Source: Pseudopithomyces maydicus | Lineage: Eukaryota; Ascomycota; Dothideomycetes; Pleosporales; Didymosphaeriaceae | DNA length: 64,000 nt | Direction: 5' to 3' | Assembly (NCBI GenBank): GCA_026873275.1 | Contig: JANTUC010000010.1 | Coordinates: 1-64,000 of the forward strand | Shown here: in pieces, positions 37,672-48,139 of the stretch | How the letters are laid out: each line of letters starts with the position of its first letter | Numbering within the stretch: the stretch's first letter is position 1 | The notes under the pieces: model-generated | The model's input: the letters and a program-made list of their open reading frames with translations, nothing else | Told to the model about the DNA's origin: nothing | Databases searched by the model: none | Made by a program: the position numbers and the translations under genes

Positions 37672-39709
37672 ATGACGGTCGCAGCGACAGTTGCCCTCGG
37701 AATATTTGGCATTTTTGTTGCTTATGCGATCCGTATCCTTCTGAAAAGCAACGGAAATGGACGCCCCCTGCCTCCAGGTCCTAGGGGCATCCCTATACTC
37801 GGAAATGTCTTTGACATGCCCAAACCCGGTATATTAGAAACACACCATTGGTTGAAACACAAAGAAAAATATGGTCAGTACAAACGAGTTCGCTCTCATT
37901 GTAGTTACACGATAACTAACAGTGTAATGACTCTGGTAGGTCCAATCAGTTCCGTCACCGTGCTTGGTCAAACCATAATCATTCTCAATGACCCCAAATT
38001 TGCGTTCGAACTACTGCGTGATCGCTCCAACATTCACTCATCAAGACCTCATCAGCATTTCAGTGGTGATCTGGTTGGATGGAAGAATGCGACTGCCCTA
38101 ATCCCTTACAATGACCACTGGAGAATTCATCGTAAGAACATCACGAAGGTTACAAGTTCAAATATCTCCGTCTTGGCCTTCGATCGTATCCAAGAGGAAG
38201 AAGCTGCTCATTTTCTAATGAATGTACTTGCTACACCCGAAAAACTGTTCGACCATATCAGGACCGAAGCCGGAACCGTCATATTGAAGATAATCTATGG
38301 CTATACTGCAAAGAATAGTGGTGAAGATCCCCTGATCAATCTTGCCGGGAAAGCCATGTGGGTTTTTGCCGAGTCAACTGTCCCTGGAAAGTGGGCTGTG
38401 GATAATTTTCCGTTTCGTGAGTCTCCTTGCTTTTTACATCTTGGTTATATCCTTTCAACAGAGGATCTTTTATCACAGTACTCGCACGTGAAAACATTCT
38501 AGCTTTATTCATGAGGCACTTCAAGTTTTTTTCTATTGCATTTAACTAAGACTAGTTGTGCACAACGTCACCGCTGATATGTTATGTATCTAACATCTTC
38601 CAGTCAAGTATCTTCCCAATGGCTTCCCCGGGACGGCGTACCGAAAGACAGGTCGTGAAATGCGCCAAATTCTAACAGACTGCACCGAGAAGCCGTACGC
38701 ATTTGTCAAGCAGCAAATGCGCGAAAAACGAGCCAAATTTTCGTTTCTTTCGCAGGCAATTGAAATGATTGGAGCAGACGAAGAGATGGAATTTGTGCAC
38801 AAGTGGACTGCTTTATCAATGTTCACTGGAGGTGCTGATACTGTATTTACCCGTTTTCTTGTTCACTTAGCCACCTACTAACACAACGTAGACCGTCTCG
38901 TCTTTAATGACTTTCTTTCTTGCCATGACATTATATCCTGACGTCCAAAAGAAAGCACAGCAAGAGTTAGACCTCGTTATTGGCTCATCCCGTCTTCCAG
39001 TGGCCGTGGATAGAGAGTCTCTTCCCTATATTCATGCAGTAATGCTTGAGACTCATCGATGGCATCCTGTCCTACCCATGGGACTTCCTCATACCAGCGA
39101 TGCTGAGGATGTATGCATGGGATATAGGATTCCCAAAGGTGCTATGATCTTGCCTAACACATGGTAAGCCAATCTAAACTTCTTTTATCTTCGTGAATTC
39201 ATTGGTCCCTTGGCATATTTGATATGGTCTCATGCGCCTTACACGCTTTGGCATCTCTGCTGACAAGTAATTTCTAGGTGGTTCACACACGACCCTGCCG
39301 TCTATCCCGATCCTATGACCTTCAATCCTGACCGCTTTATTAATACTGTGGGTTTTTCTTCTCAATTCTCTCTCTATGCACTCTTTATTAATTCGATTAG
39401 CCTACCCATAAGGCCGAGCCCGATCCCCGAAATTTCATCTTCGGCTATGGTCGACGCATCTGTCCCGGCCGATATGTTGCAGACAACGCATTGTTCATTA
39501 CGATCGCGCAATCTCTGGCCGTTTTCAATGTCACGCCGACAGACTCTCTTCCCGAGGTCAAATTCGAACCAGGCGCCATCAGTCATCCTATACCTTACAC
39601 GACCAACATCAAACCGAGGAGCGAGAAACACAAGAGTTTGATTGAACAAAGCCAAGAGATGTACCCATGGGGAGTAAGTGATGCTGAAGAGTTAAGAGGA
39701 ATTATGTAA
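37672..39709 (+). CDS. Cytochrome P450, O-methylsterigmatocystin-oxidoreductase-like
   Basis: Six exons: 37,672-37,873, 37,940-38,416, 38,604-38,842, 38,892-39,163, 39,278-39,347 and 39,401-39,709 (522 residues, in frame). It has an N-terminal anchor (residues 3-22), the LPPGPRG hinge, oxygen-binding helix GGADTT near 302-307, ExxR pair E359/R362, PERF-type NPDRF, and a canonical haem loop FGYGRRICPG with Cys441. The N-terminal third resembles the OrdA-like fungal P450s active on aromatic or polyketide substrates, but also on many others. The second intron is unusually long at 187 bp. It probably acts in sequence with the flavin monooxygenase upstream. Confidence 0.85.
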
Positions 39710-40167
39710 ACGAAGGAGGTGCTATGATTGATGTAGAGCAGGTCTCTGATAAGGTATTGACATTTCAAGGCCGAGGTCATGTGTACAGGGCGTATAGTGG
39801 GTGGATGAATCTCTAGATACCCACTTACTCCAATCATAAGCCTCTATAGACATTGTCATGCTAGAGGGAGAAATTGCCCCTGTCTAACCCGAGTGAGACG
39901 ACAAACCAACGAGATACATCTGTGATTGAATATCACTACATAACAAATTTTCCGGATCGTACACCGAAATCCAACTTCACAGCCTGTTAAACGTATGCTT
40001 GGTACATTTTCTATTATGAAAGCGCTGCATCACAATCAAATGCGCTTCTGTGATATTAATACCAGGCTCCCCAGCCCAAGACTGGCTTAATTTGTTATCA
40101 TGAAAAAATATCAACTGGCGTTATTAAATATATTCCACTAATCTCAACGGCGCAACCGACCGTCTTA
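39710..40167. other. Intergenic, convergent gene ends
   Basis: This is the 3' space between the second P450 (plus) and the glycosidase-like gene (minus). No gene seen. It marks the border between the oxidative half and the sugar-related half of the cluster. Confidence 0.5.
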
Positions 40168-41926
40168 TTACACGAGATTTGCCTTGAGATTAAGCCGAGG
40201 TAGATCCGAACTATTCTTTGGCATAGACCATGTGATGTTCCAGAATTCGAAACCATGAATGATGCTGCAGGTACCACCAACAAGCCCACAGAATGAGATA
40301 CTGGGAGAAGCTGCATCGACTGTACCGCCGATATCCAATTTTAGGCCATCTATGTCCTGGACGGAAGCAATGTCTCGTTTGCCACCAATGGGATTCGATG
40401 CCACGATGAAGCTGAAAGTGCTGGAGGCATTTCCATTCGGATATGTGAAGTTGATGGAGTTCGGAGCGACATCGATGGTCATTGCGGTCTCAGATGGGTA
40501 AATGTTGAACCAGCCGATGGAGCCGTCACGTCTCTTCCACTGGATCACCGCGGGATTCCATGCAGAACGATCCTCTCGTGCGCCACCCATATTGCGCTGA
40601 TTGAATGATTCTCCGCCGATCGTGAGGTTCGGGGATACCCAAGTCGTGATATTGCGTGGTTCCAAATCGTAGGGGGTGCGTATGCCTTCCGGGAAATCAG
40701 CGTCTCGCCGCTGTATGAAGCGAGCCTCTTTTTTGTCGATTCTGCGACAAGAGAGTTGTGGAAGGGTGCAAGAATGGCCACCATTGGTGCGATCTCCATA
40801 TCGTCTGCGTGGGCGCGGTAGAATGGGGATTGCTTGTATCCTCCGAAAGCTGCTTCTTCTCCAAGAAGAGACCAAAGATAGACTGACAAAATACCAACAT
40901 ATTTGTTCATGTCATATCCATAGGTGCGATCCCAAGGTCCAGCAAGGTTGCGTAGATTGGGATTGTACATGGATGCGAGGAGATCCCAGACTTCACCGAG
41001 CACACGTTGACCCTCGCGACCCATGACAGAGTCTTTCGGCATGTATTTAGCCCATAAAGTTAAGGCATAAATAGTAATGCCTGCGTACGTCGGGCTGTTG
41101 AACTCTGATAAGGTATTGTTCATGTTGAACAGTTCCAGTACCTCTTCGGCGTACATCTCTCCCGCAGCTGTCATGTTCGCATCGTTCATTTTGTGTCCAG
41201 TCCATCCAGATGCAACAGCGCGCATGTAAGCTGGATTGCTGTAGGAAGGGTATCTAAAGGTTTCGATGAGTACATCAAGCAGACAGGGAAGGATGCATTA
41301 TGCGCAGCAGACTTACAGATTGTCGTCGTCTACACCACCTACACGGTAACTGTCTCCCACCGTATTATTGTACATGCTCTCCAGTATGAGATGCTGGACA
41401 TCATTAGGCAAGAGATGTCTAAACTCCTCATACACCACCATCAACGTGGTGCCGATAAAGCCTCTCCAATTTGGGTCCCAAGAGTTGTAGATCTTTATTT
41501 CTTGTTAGTGGGAATACTGAATCAAAAAAGAGCACGTTGGCTTACGGATGGTGGATATGCCGAGCTGTTCACAGTTGGTTGCTCAGGGTAGACTGTGTAA
41601 TCTCCATACCATTGGGCTTCGACGTTCTTTTCCTGGTCGCCGATGACGTTTTTGAGTATTCTGATCGCTTGATTTACGTCGTCTCCTTCGTTTCTCTGAA
41701 GCAGTCCTGGCACGTACCATACCGATGAACGGGTCTCGTGTTGACCGGCGGCGAGAGGGTAGTAGAACCAGTACAGGTACCCCACAGAATCATCGTATAG
41801 GGTATCAAGAAAAGACATAGACTTGTCAAACATGTCTTTGGGGTGACCGTTGAGCTTCACGGCGCCCACGGTGGGGCCAAGAACCAAAAGACCTAGCGAA
41901 ATCCATGATGATGCGTTTGAAAACAT
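40168..41926 (-). CDS. Secreted six-hairpin-glycosidase-like protein, one-base frameshift
   Basis: The ATG at 41,926 begins a signal peptide (MFSNASSWISLGLLVLG). Exons are 41,926-41,546, 41,492-41,317 and 41,253-40,168. In the last exon the frame breaks at the T run 40,729-40,734; one added base restores it and the total becomes divisible by three (547 residues). The N-terminal 370 residues look like an (alpha/alpha)6 barrel rich in aromatic residues (VGYLYWFYYP, YNSWDPNWRGF, AGPWDRTYGYD), as in several polysaccharide-degrading families. The C-terminal 150 residues look beta-rich. The exact CAZy family is uncertain. It shares a promoter with the permease gene, which suggests digestion outside the cell coupled to uptake. 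Confidence 0.6.
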
Positions 41927-42471
41927 TACGATATTTTGATACACGGTGTCGCGGCACCAGATGAAGAACAGGAAGACATTGTCCAGCGGCCGATCTTATA
42001 CATCTTCAGAGCCCGGTCAAGATCAGCGGAAAATGCGAACCATAATGGTTAATATTTTCCTCGTGATAGGCGCATGGCGCTATCGTGTACACTAGAACTT
42101 GGTTGGCGGCAATGACTCTCTAGCGGCCTGACCTTTCCATTTCCTCTGCTCGAGGTATTTCCCCGCCCAAACAAAGAAGAACAAATTGCGGGTTGGAAGT
42201 TCGGCAAAGTGCGGTGAAAAGGTCACATTGCGCGCACCTAGTGTGTCCGGCGATTACCGGAGAGCTAGGTCGTACGCTAGTAACCCATGGGGCGGTAGAC
42301 CCGAGCACTGAAGGCCCACAATGATAGACCAACCCCAGACCAGGACCCTGACAGAAGGATGTCGCGTGATAAGCGATAACGGTATCTAATAGAAATACCC
42401 GTTCATGTGCCATTTACCGCTATTTCGGTACCTTCACATTTTTCCCCATCATCGAAGATTTCATCTTCGCC
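41927..42471. promoter_or_regulatory. Divergent promoter with a CGG-N6-CCG site
   Basis: The region holds the start points of the glycosidase-like gene (left) and the permease gene (right). At 42,246-42,261 it reads TCCGGCGATTACCGGA, a near-perfect palindrome with CGG-N6-CCG at 42,248-42,259. This is the type of site bound by Zn2Cys6 dimers such as Ppr1 and UaY. The right half, GATTACCGGA, recurs exactly at 44,711-44,720 in the deaminase promoter. Confidence 0.55.
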
Positions 42472-44282
42472 ATGGACAGCACCGAGAAAGGAGCCGTGAC
42501 TGATGTCAGCACCGTTCAGAAGAATGGCGACCAGTCTATGGGTGCCGATGAGGCACGATTGGCTGAAATGGGTATGATTCGCGAGGCCAATTTCTGGAGA
42601 TCGATAGTTGACAATGCGTAGGCCATGTACAAGAGTTGGAACGTCACTTTTCGACTTTGTCGCTAATAGGCCTTGCCTCTACTACGACCATATCCTGGAC
42701 GGGTCTTGGATTGGGAATCGTTACAGAAATCAACGCCGGAGGACCTGGGGCCATCATTTACGGTTTCATTTTCGTCACATTGTTGCAGTGCTTTCTAGGC
42801 GCTTCGTTGGCAGAGTTTGTATCCAGCTACCCCACTGAGGGTGGAAGTAAGTCGAAGAGTTCTTGATTGAAAAATACTACGGCTGCTAACAGATGTGCCA
42901 GTGTACCATTGGATAGCCGCTGTTGCGCCCAAAACTCAGGCCGCTTTTCTTAGTTTTCTCACAGGGTGGTTCACTGTGTGTGGCTGTAAGACTTTTATTC
43001 CCAAACTCTTGTTTCCAGTATATCGTACTGATCGAGCTCCAGGGATATTCACCACAGCATCCACGAACTTGATATATGCTCAGACTTTGGGTGCGCTTAT
43101 TGCCCTATACCATCCAGACATGACAGTCAAGACTTGGGAGATCTTCGTTATCTATCAAGGTCTGAATATAGCTACGGCCTCAGTCGTGCTCTTTGGCAAC
43201 AAAGTTATCCCAAGCTTGAACAAGTTCTCGCTCTTCTATCTCCAAATTGGTTGGTTGGTCGTTCTCGTCACTGTTGTGGCATGTGCGCCGACTCATCAAA
43301 GTCCCGAATTCGTATTTCGCACATGGATCAATAACACCGGCTGGGAAAACAATGTTATAGCTTTCGCCGTAGGATTGGTCAATCCTTTGTACAGTTTGGG
43401 CGGACTTGATGGTGGTGAGTAGAAGACTTGGCATACTTTGAACGATTCGCTGACCATTTCAGTCACACACATCACCGAAGAGATGCCTAATGTAAGCAAC
43501 CTTACAAAATCTTTCGTCGCAATCAGTAAAGATACTAACACGATCTACAGCCATCACGTAACGCTCCCATGGCTATTGCAATTACGCTCACCATCGCCTT
43601 TATCACTGGTCTCAGCTATCTCGTTGGGCTGATGTTCAGCGTTCAGGACTACAGCGCTCTTGCGACTACAAATACTGGTCTTCCTTTGGCGGAACTCTTC
43701 CGACAAGCTACACAATCAGTGGGAGGAGCCTTCGGACTGACATTTATTCTCTTTATCGCCCTAGGTCCGTGCGTCATATCGTCTCAGCTTTCTACTTCGC
43801 GGGTGTTGTGGGCGTTCGCTCGAGATGGCGCTATGCCCTGGTCGAAGACTTGGGCACGCGTCAGCTCACGTTTTGGCATTCCGTTCAATGCGCAATTATT
43901 GGTAACCGTTGCAAATGCCGCGCTCGGTTGCATATACCTGGGCAGCTCGACCGCTTTCAACGCGATGCTCGGCTCTGCTGTTACCATCAACAACATCGCA
44001 TACTACATCCCAATTCTAACTAACATGCTCACCGGACGACGAAACATGTATAAAGGCGCCTTCCACATGGGCAAGCTTGGCTGGTTAGTCAACGGAGTCA
44101 CTATATGCTGGCTTACCTTCGCGATTGTTTTCTTTAGCTTTCCTTATTCCAAGCCCGTTACAGTTCAAGGTATGAATTATACCTGCGTTGTGGTCGGGTC
44201 TTTACCGATTCTGATCATTGGTTGGTGGTTCTGGATTAGAGAATCCTACAAGGCGAAAATTGCCGTGGCAAAGGAAGAATAA
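42472..44282 (+). CDS. Amino-acid/GABA permease (APC superfamily)
   Basis: Six exons: 42,472-42,571, 42,622-42,846, 42,893-42,985, 43,043-43,414, 43,463-43,491 and 43,551-44,282 (516 residues, in frame). It begins with a hydrophilic tail and the conserved LERHFSTLSLIGLAS entry to helix 1. About 12 membrane helices follow, with the diagnostic loop THITEEMPNPSRNAP between helices 6 and 7, as in fungal GABA and choline permeases of the Uga4/Hnm1 type. It imports an amine or amino-acid-like compound at the plasma membrane. The gene lies between a secreted glycosidase-like enzyme and an amino-sugar phosphate deaminase, so an amino sugar or glycated amino acid is a plausible cargo; that is inference. 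Confidence 0.85.
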
Positions 44283-44891
44283 AGTACAAAGAATAAATTT
44301 GTGCGTACGGGGGGACACTACAGCTATGGGTGTTGAGCTTCGGTGGGTTGAACACCAAATTTTCTCACGATTGATGTTGAAATGCTGGAAATAATATTTA
44401 TTAATGGACACCTGTTTACCACGATTTTCCACGCAATCACATTTTGTGTGACGCGTGACTCTAAGAGTAGTTCATTTGTGGTTTCTATACACTTCTAGAC
44501 CGAGGAGGGTGGCACCAGGTTGTTCCAATGGAGGTTGTTACCAAACTTACCATTGTATTGTATCGTGCCGCAATCGGAACAAGCTTTTGCGGAGAAGTGG
44601 AGCGGTAATTACAGACAATAAACAAGAATTACCAAGAATGGTGGAGCGGCTGGCGCAAGATTCGGCCGGGCGCCGTTCAACCTTGAACCTTGCATCCGGG
44701 CTTCGCCGTAGATTACCGGAACCGAAAATCACCGAAATCGTAATGAGAGTGTAGGTAACATCTGAAACACGTGACGGTGACGTTGCGGTCATGTTCATAT
44801 GTTAATTTGACTAGTTATTAACTTGCAGATTCAGCACTATTGTCGGGAAGAGGAGCATTTCCAAAATTACCTAGTCGAGAAGAATACAACA
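44283..44891. promoter_or_regulatory. Deaminase promoter with a CGG-N6-CCG site
   Basis: At 44,697-44,708 the sequence reads CGGGCTTCGCCG, a CGG-N6-CCG site. It is followed three bases later by GATTACCGGA, identical to the half-site in the permease promoter. A further CGG-N7-CCG lies at about 44,663-44,675. The sites are about 185 bp upstream of the deaminase start codon. Confidence 0.55.
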
Positions 44892-45910
44892 ATGCGTCTC
44901 ACTATTCGAGAAGATACCGATACTGCAGCGAATTTTGTCGCTGAGTATATTATTGGAAAGATCAACAACTTCGCAGCCACGGCGAAAAATCCGTTTGTTC
45001 TTGGTCTACCAACAGGAAGCAGTCCTATTCCCATATACAGATCTCTGGTCCTCGCTCACCAATCTGGACGCGTCTCGTTCCGCCATGTCGTAACGTTCAA
45101 CATGGATGAATACGTTGGTCTTCCACGTCAACACGCTGAATCTTACTATTCGTTCATGCACAAACATCTATTCGATCATGTCGACCTGGATCCGGCGAAT
45201 ATCAATATGCTGGACGGCAACGCGTCAGATCTGGAGGAGGAATGTGCTCAATATGAAGCCAAGATAAAGATGTATGGTGGTATTCATCTTTTCCTGGGCG
45301 GAGTTGGAAGCGACGGCCACATCGCCTTTAATGAACCAGGATCGAGTCTTGCCAGCTGTACCAGGCTTAAGTCCCTAGCGTATGAGACAATGCTCTCCAA
45401 TGCTCGTTTCTTCGAGGGCAATCTGAATCTGGTGCCCCGAATGGCACTGACCGTGGGTGTCAAGACCATTATGGACGCGAAGGAGGTTGTCATAATTGCC
45501 ACTGGAGCATCCAAGGCCCTTGCCATTCAATCTGCTGTCGAAGGAGGCGTCAATCATATGTGCACATTATCGTGTCTACAACTCCACCCCTGCAGCATGA
45601 TTGTAGTCGATGAAGAGGCCACGATGGAACTGAAAGTGAAAACCGTTGCTGTAAGTAACGTAACCTCGTCACAAAGATCGTTGCTTTTTGGCCGATGAAC
45701 TAATCTCCTCCATAGTATTTCAAGGGCGTGGAGCGGACAATCCATAAGAGTGATAAGGTTCGAGGTCCGCCGATCCAAACAAATGGATATCATTACGAGG
45801 CAGATGACGCAGAACCTGGCGAACTGAGTCCAGATAGCATGTCTTCACGTATCCCGAGCCTCAAGTCTTTTCCAGTTAGATCTGCTACTATCTCTTATGG
45901 TTCAACTTAG
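44892..45910 (+). CDS. Glucosamine-6-phosphate deaminase (NagB family)
   Basis: Exons are 44,892-45,650 and 45,716-45,910 (317 residues; 65-bp intron). The family normally converts glucosamine-6-phosphate to fructose-6-phosphate and ammonia in the cytosol. The phosphate loop is LPTGSSPIP (39-47). FNMDEYVGL carries Asp72, and VGSDGHIAFNEPGSS carries Asp141, His143 and Glu148; all four catalytic positions match the E. coli numbering. VPRMALTVG and TGASKA complete the fold. After about residue 255 there is a tail of about 60 residues rich in Ser and Pro, as in some eukaryotic homologues. The N-acetylglucosamine-6-phosphate deacetylase that usually accompanies it is not in the window. Confidence 0.9.
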
Positions 45911-46215
45911 AGATTGCAGTAGTGACTATTTCTGGGCGTTGTTTTCTGTGTGCTGTTTTCTGTTGTTCTAGCTGCAGGCGCTCTTCTATTGTATCGTTCC
46001 GGTGTTTTCTGTATACGGCCAAGATGCAAAGTTGATATGTTCTAGACTCGATTGATCAAATATGTTCCAAGAATCATTTGTGTCTAAGGGTGCGATTGCT
46101 TGGTGAGCTACAGAGGCTTCGATGGGAGTGTTGACTCTCTGAATGGTGCTCTCCAGACGAGTGATGAGTTTGCTGTGTAACAATGGTTTCGGGTCATTTA
46201 TTTGTTTCAGTCTTT
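45911..46215. other. Short convergent intergenic region
   Basis: These 305 bp separate the 3' ends of the deaminase and the regulator. No feature seen. Confidence 0.5.
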
Positions 46216-47831
46216 CTAGGTGAACTTTGATTGTATCAAGGTCTGTTGTATTTTAGCTAAAATCAATATGCTTATCTGAGGATTCGTACCATCTGGCTCG
46301 CCAGCATTGCCTTCAAGACCCTGTAGAAGAATGAGTGCAGCCCATGTTATCATCACCAAGTCCCAATTCGCCCAAATTGTTTCGTCGTGTAGATGAAGTC
46401 GAATAGTCGCACGCGCTGACAGGAGTAGTTCGTGCTGTTCTCTAGGCGTGATATTGTTTGACCAAAGATCGCAACCCTGAGCAGTGTGGTAAATCGAAAG
46501 AACTACCAGACGATGTAGCACATACTGGCGAAAGACTAGATCGCGATTGTGTTGTGAGCCCTCAGATGCTTGGCTGAACTCCTCAAGCCACTCGTCCAGC
46601 TGTCTTGCCCAATCTCTGATTACAGCTGCATCGACCGCTGTAAAGCTCGATTCTAAGCTCAGTTCTTGTCGCTGACCATGCTGGAAAGAAGACCAGATTG
46701 TAGGCAACCCTCGCCCTGTAAAGTGGGTGAGACCTGTGTGCATCATGCGTGACAATCTATAAAGCTGGTCGCGATGCGGAATCCGAAGTCTCGGCAAAGG
46801 AGACTCAATGGGAATTATAGGACAGGATAAGTGCAAAGAAGCGTGCTCAAGGTCCACGATCTGGACTCCACTGAAAAGCTTGCGCCATTCTCTTGAATCT
46901 TCGTCAATGTGAGGTGGACAGTGCTCTAGTACTAAACGATAAGCAACAGAAATCCAAAGCCCTGTTTCTGGAATACTAGCTTCATTGAGAAGCCCCGCCA
47001 AAACAATGCCTAGCACACTTTGGAAAGCCCATTCCTCGACCGCAGAACCGATATTTGAAGGTCTCCCAAAGGCACTGTCTGGGACCAAAAGCTGCGAAAT
47101 AGAATTTGTGAGTATTTGAAAGTAGTACGGAGATCGCTCTGCGGTTTTTGGTGGGCCACGAGTGCTCGAACAGTACAGAATTGCGGCCAATAGCAATGGC
47201 TGGGGAGAGGAGAATGTCTGCTTCCTCGGCATAAAGTGCAGTCCAGGCATTCTGTCATGAAACGATGACCATAGATCACCTACTGTAATACGGTCCCAGA
47301 CTGTTGAAGGCACTGAAATAGTATCACAACTCTCCTGGAGGACGTTGAGCGCAGCCCACAGCGCAGCAAACCCACTGAATTCAGTCGGCGTCGTACTCGG
47401 GGCGTTTTCTTCGATATTCATAACATCCTCCTGGATAGTCTCTTGATTTTCGATGCCCAGTAATGCTTCAATGGTTTGTAGCCTTCGAATCACGTCATTT
47501 TTGAAATTTGTCTGCATATCATCGCTTGGTAACAGGCCGGCAATAGTAGCAGCATTGGCTCTTGGTACGAAGACGCATGGTAAGCCAGCACGATGGCATC
47601 TTCGACACACGTTTCCGCTGCCCGTTGTACATTTCATCTTCTGCTTTCGGCAGTTGACTTCAATAAGAAATTCATTAGCAATTGTGTCGTGATATTGAGC
47701 AGCATGAACCATAAAATTGCGCCCCACTTACCACAGGCTTTTCGAGCTTTTGGCTCAAGCTCCATGTTAGACCCCGGAATAGGGCCCCCGCTTCTCCGCG
47801 TTATCCCAGGGATACTGTTTTGCGATGCCAT
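46216..47831 (-). CDS. Zn2Cys6 transcription factor, likely cluster regulator
   Basis: Exons are 47,831-47,732 and 47,657-46,216 (74-bp intron; 513 residues, in frame). The intron falls inside the zinc cluster, so only the spliced form shows it: KACVNCRKQKMKC then CRRCHRAGLPC, with the correct C-x2-C-x6-C-x7-C-x2-C-x6-C spacing (residues about 33-61). A short helical stretch follows (VIRRLQTIEALLGI, about 95-110) that can dimerise, and then a middle homology region typical of fungal regulators. It shares a divergent promoter with the sugar kinase. That promoter and two others nearby carry CGG-N6-CCG sites, so autoregulation and control of the neighbouring genes are plausible. Confidence 0.85.
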
Positions 47832-48139
47832 GACTCCGGAAAGCGTCTGTGAATGCAAGTCCGGGACGATTGCCCGGGCTTTTGCGATATATCAAGTGGT
47901 TTGGGTCCGAGCTGGCATAGCACTAATTCATATCAGGAAGGTCGCTGCCGGTGCACGGTGTGTTTGCGGCTTTTCATTCGCGCTAAGAGCGAGCGTTCCG
48001 GTCTTCACCGGCATGAATGCCGGACTATGAACAGCGGGATATTGGTCTCCCAGCTGATGGCAAAGTCGATGGTCTATAATGTGATTCTCGAAATTCACCC
48101 GATGATGGTTGCTTGAGGCATCAAATGTTTAGTGTTACC
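47832..48139. promoter_or_regulatory. Divergent promoter, regulator / sugar kinase, with CGG-N6-CCG
   Basis: At 47,998-48,011 the sequence reads CCGGTCTTCACCGG, containing CGG-N6-CCG (47,999-48,010). A third CCGG follows at 48,020-48,023, giving an overlapping CGG-N8-CCG. It lies about 130 bp upstream of the kinase start and about 170 bp upstream of the regulator start. This is the third such site in three neighbouring promoters. Confidence 0.55.

Noticed and set aside
38417..38603. Extra exon within the 187-bp intron of the second P450
   Set aside because: Conserved P450 sequence is continuous across the junction (DNFPF to LKYLP), so nothing is missing.
40168..41926. Calling the glycosidase-like protein GH76
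   Set aside because: The barrel-like aromatic pattern is suggestive, but the GH76 catalytic Asp pair was not seen, so the family is left open.
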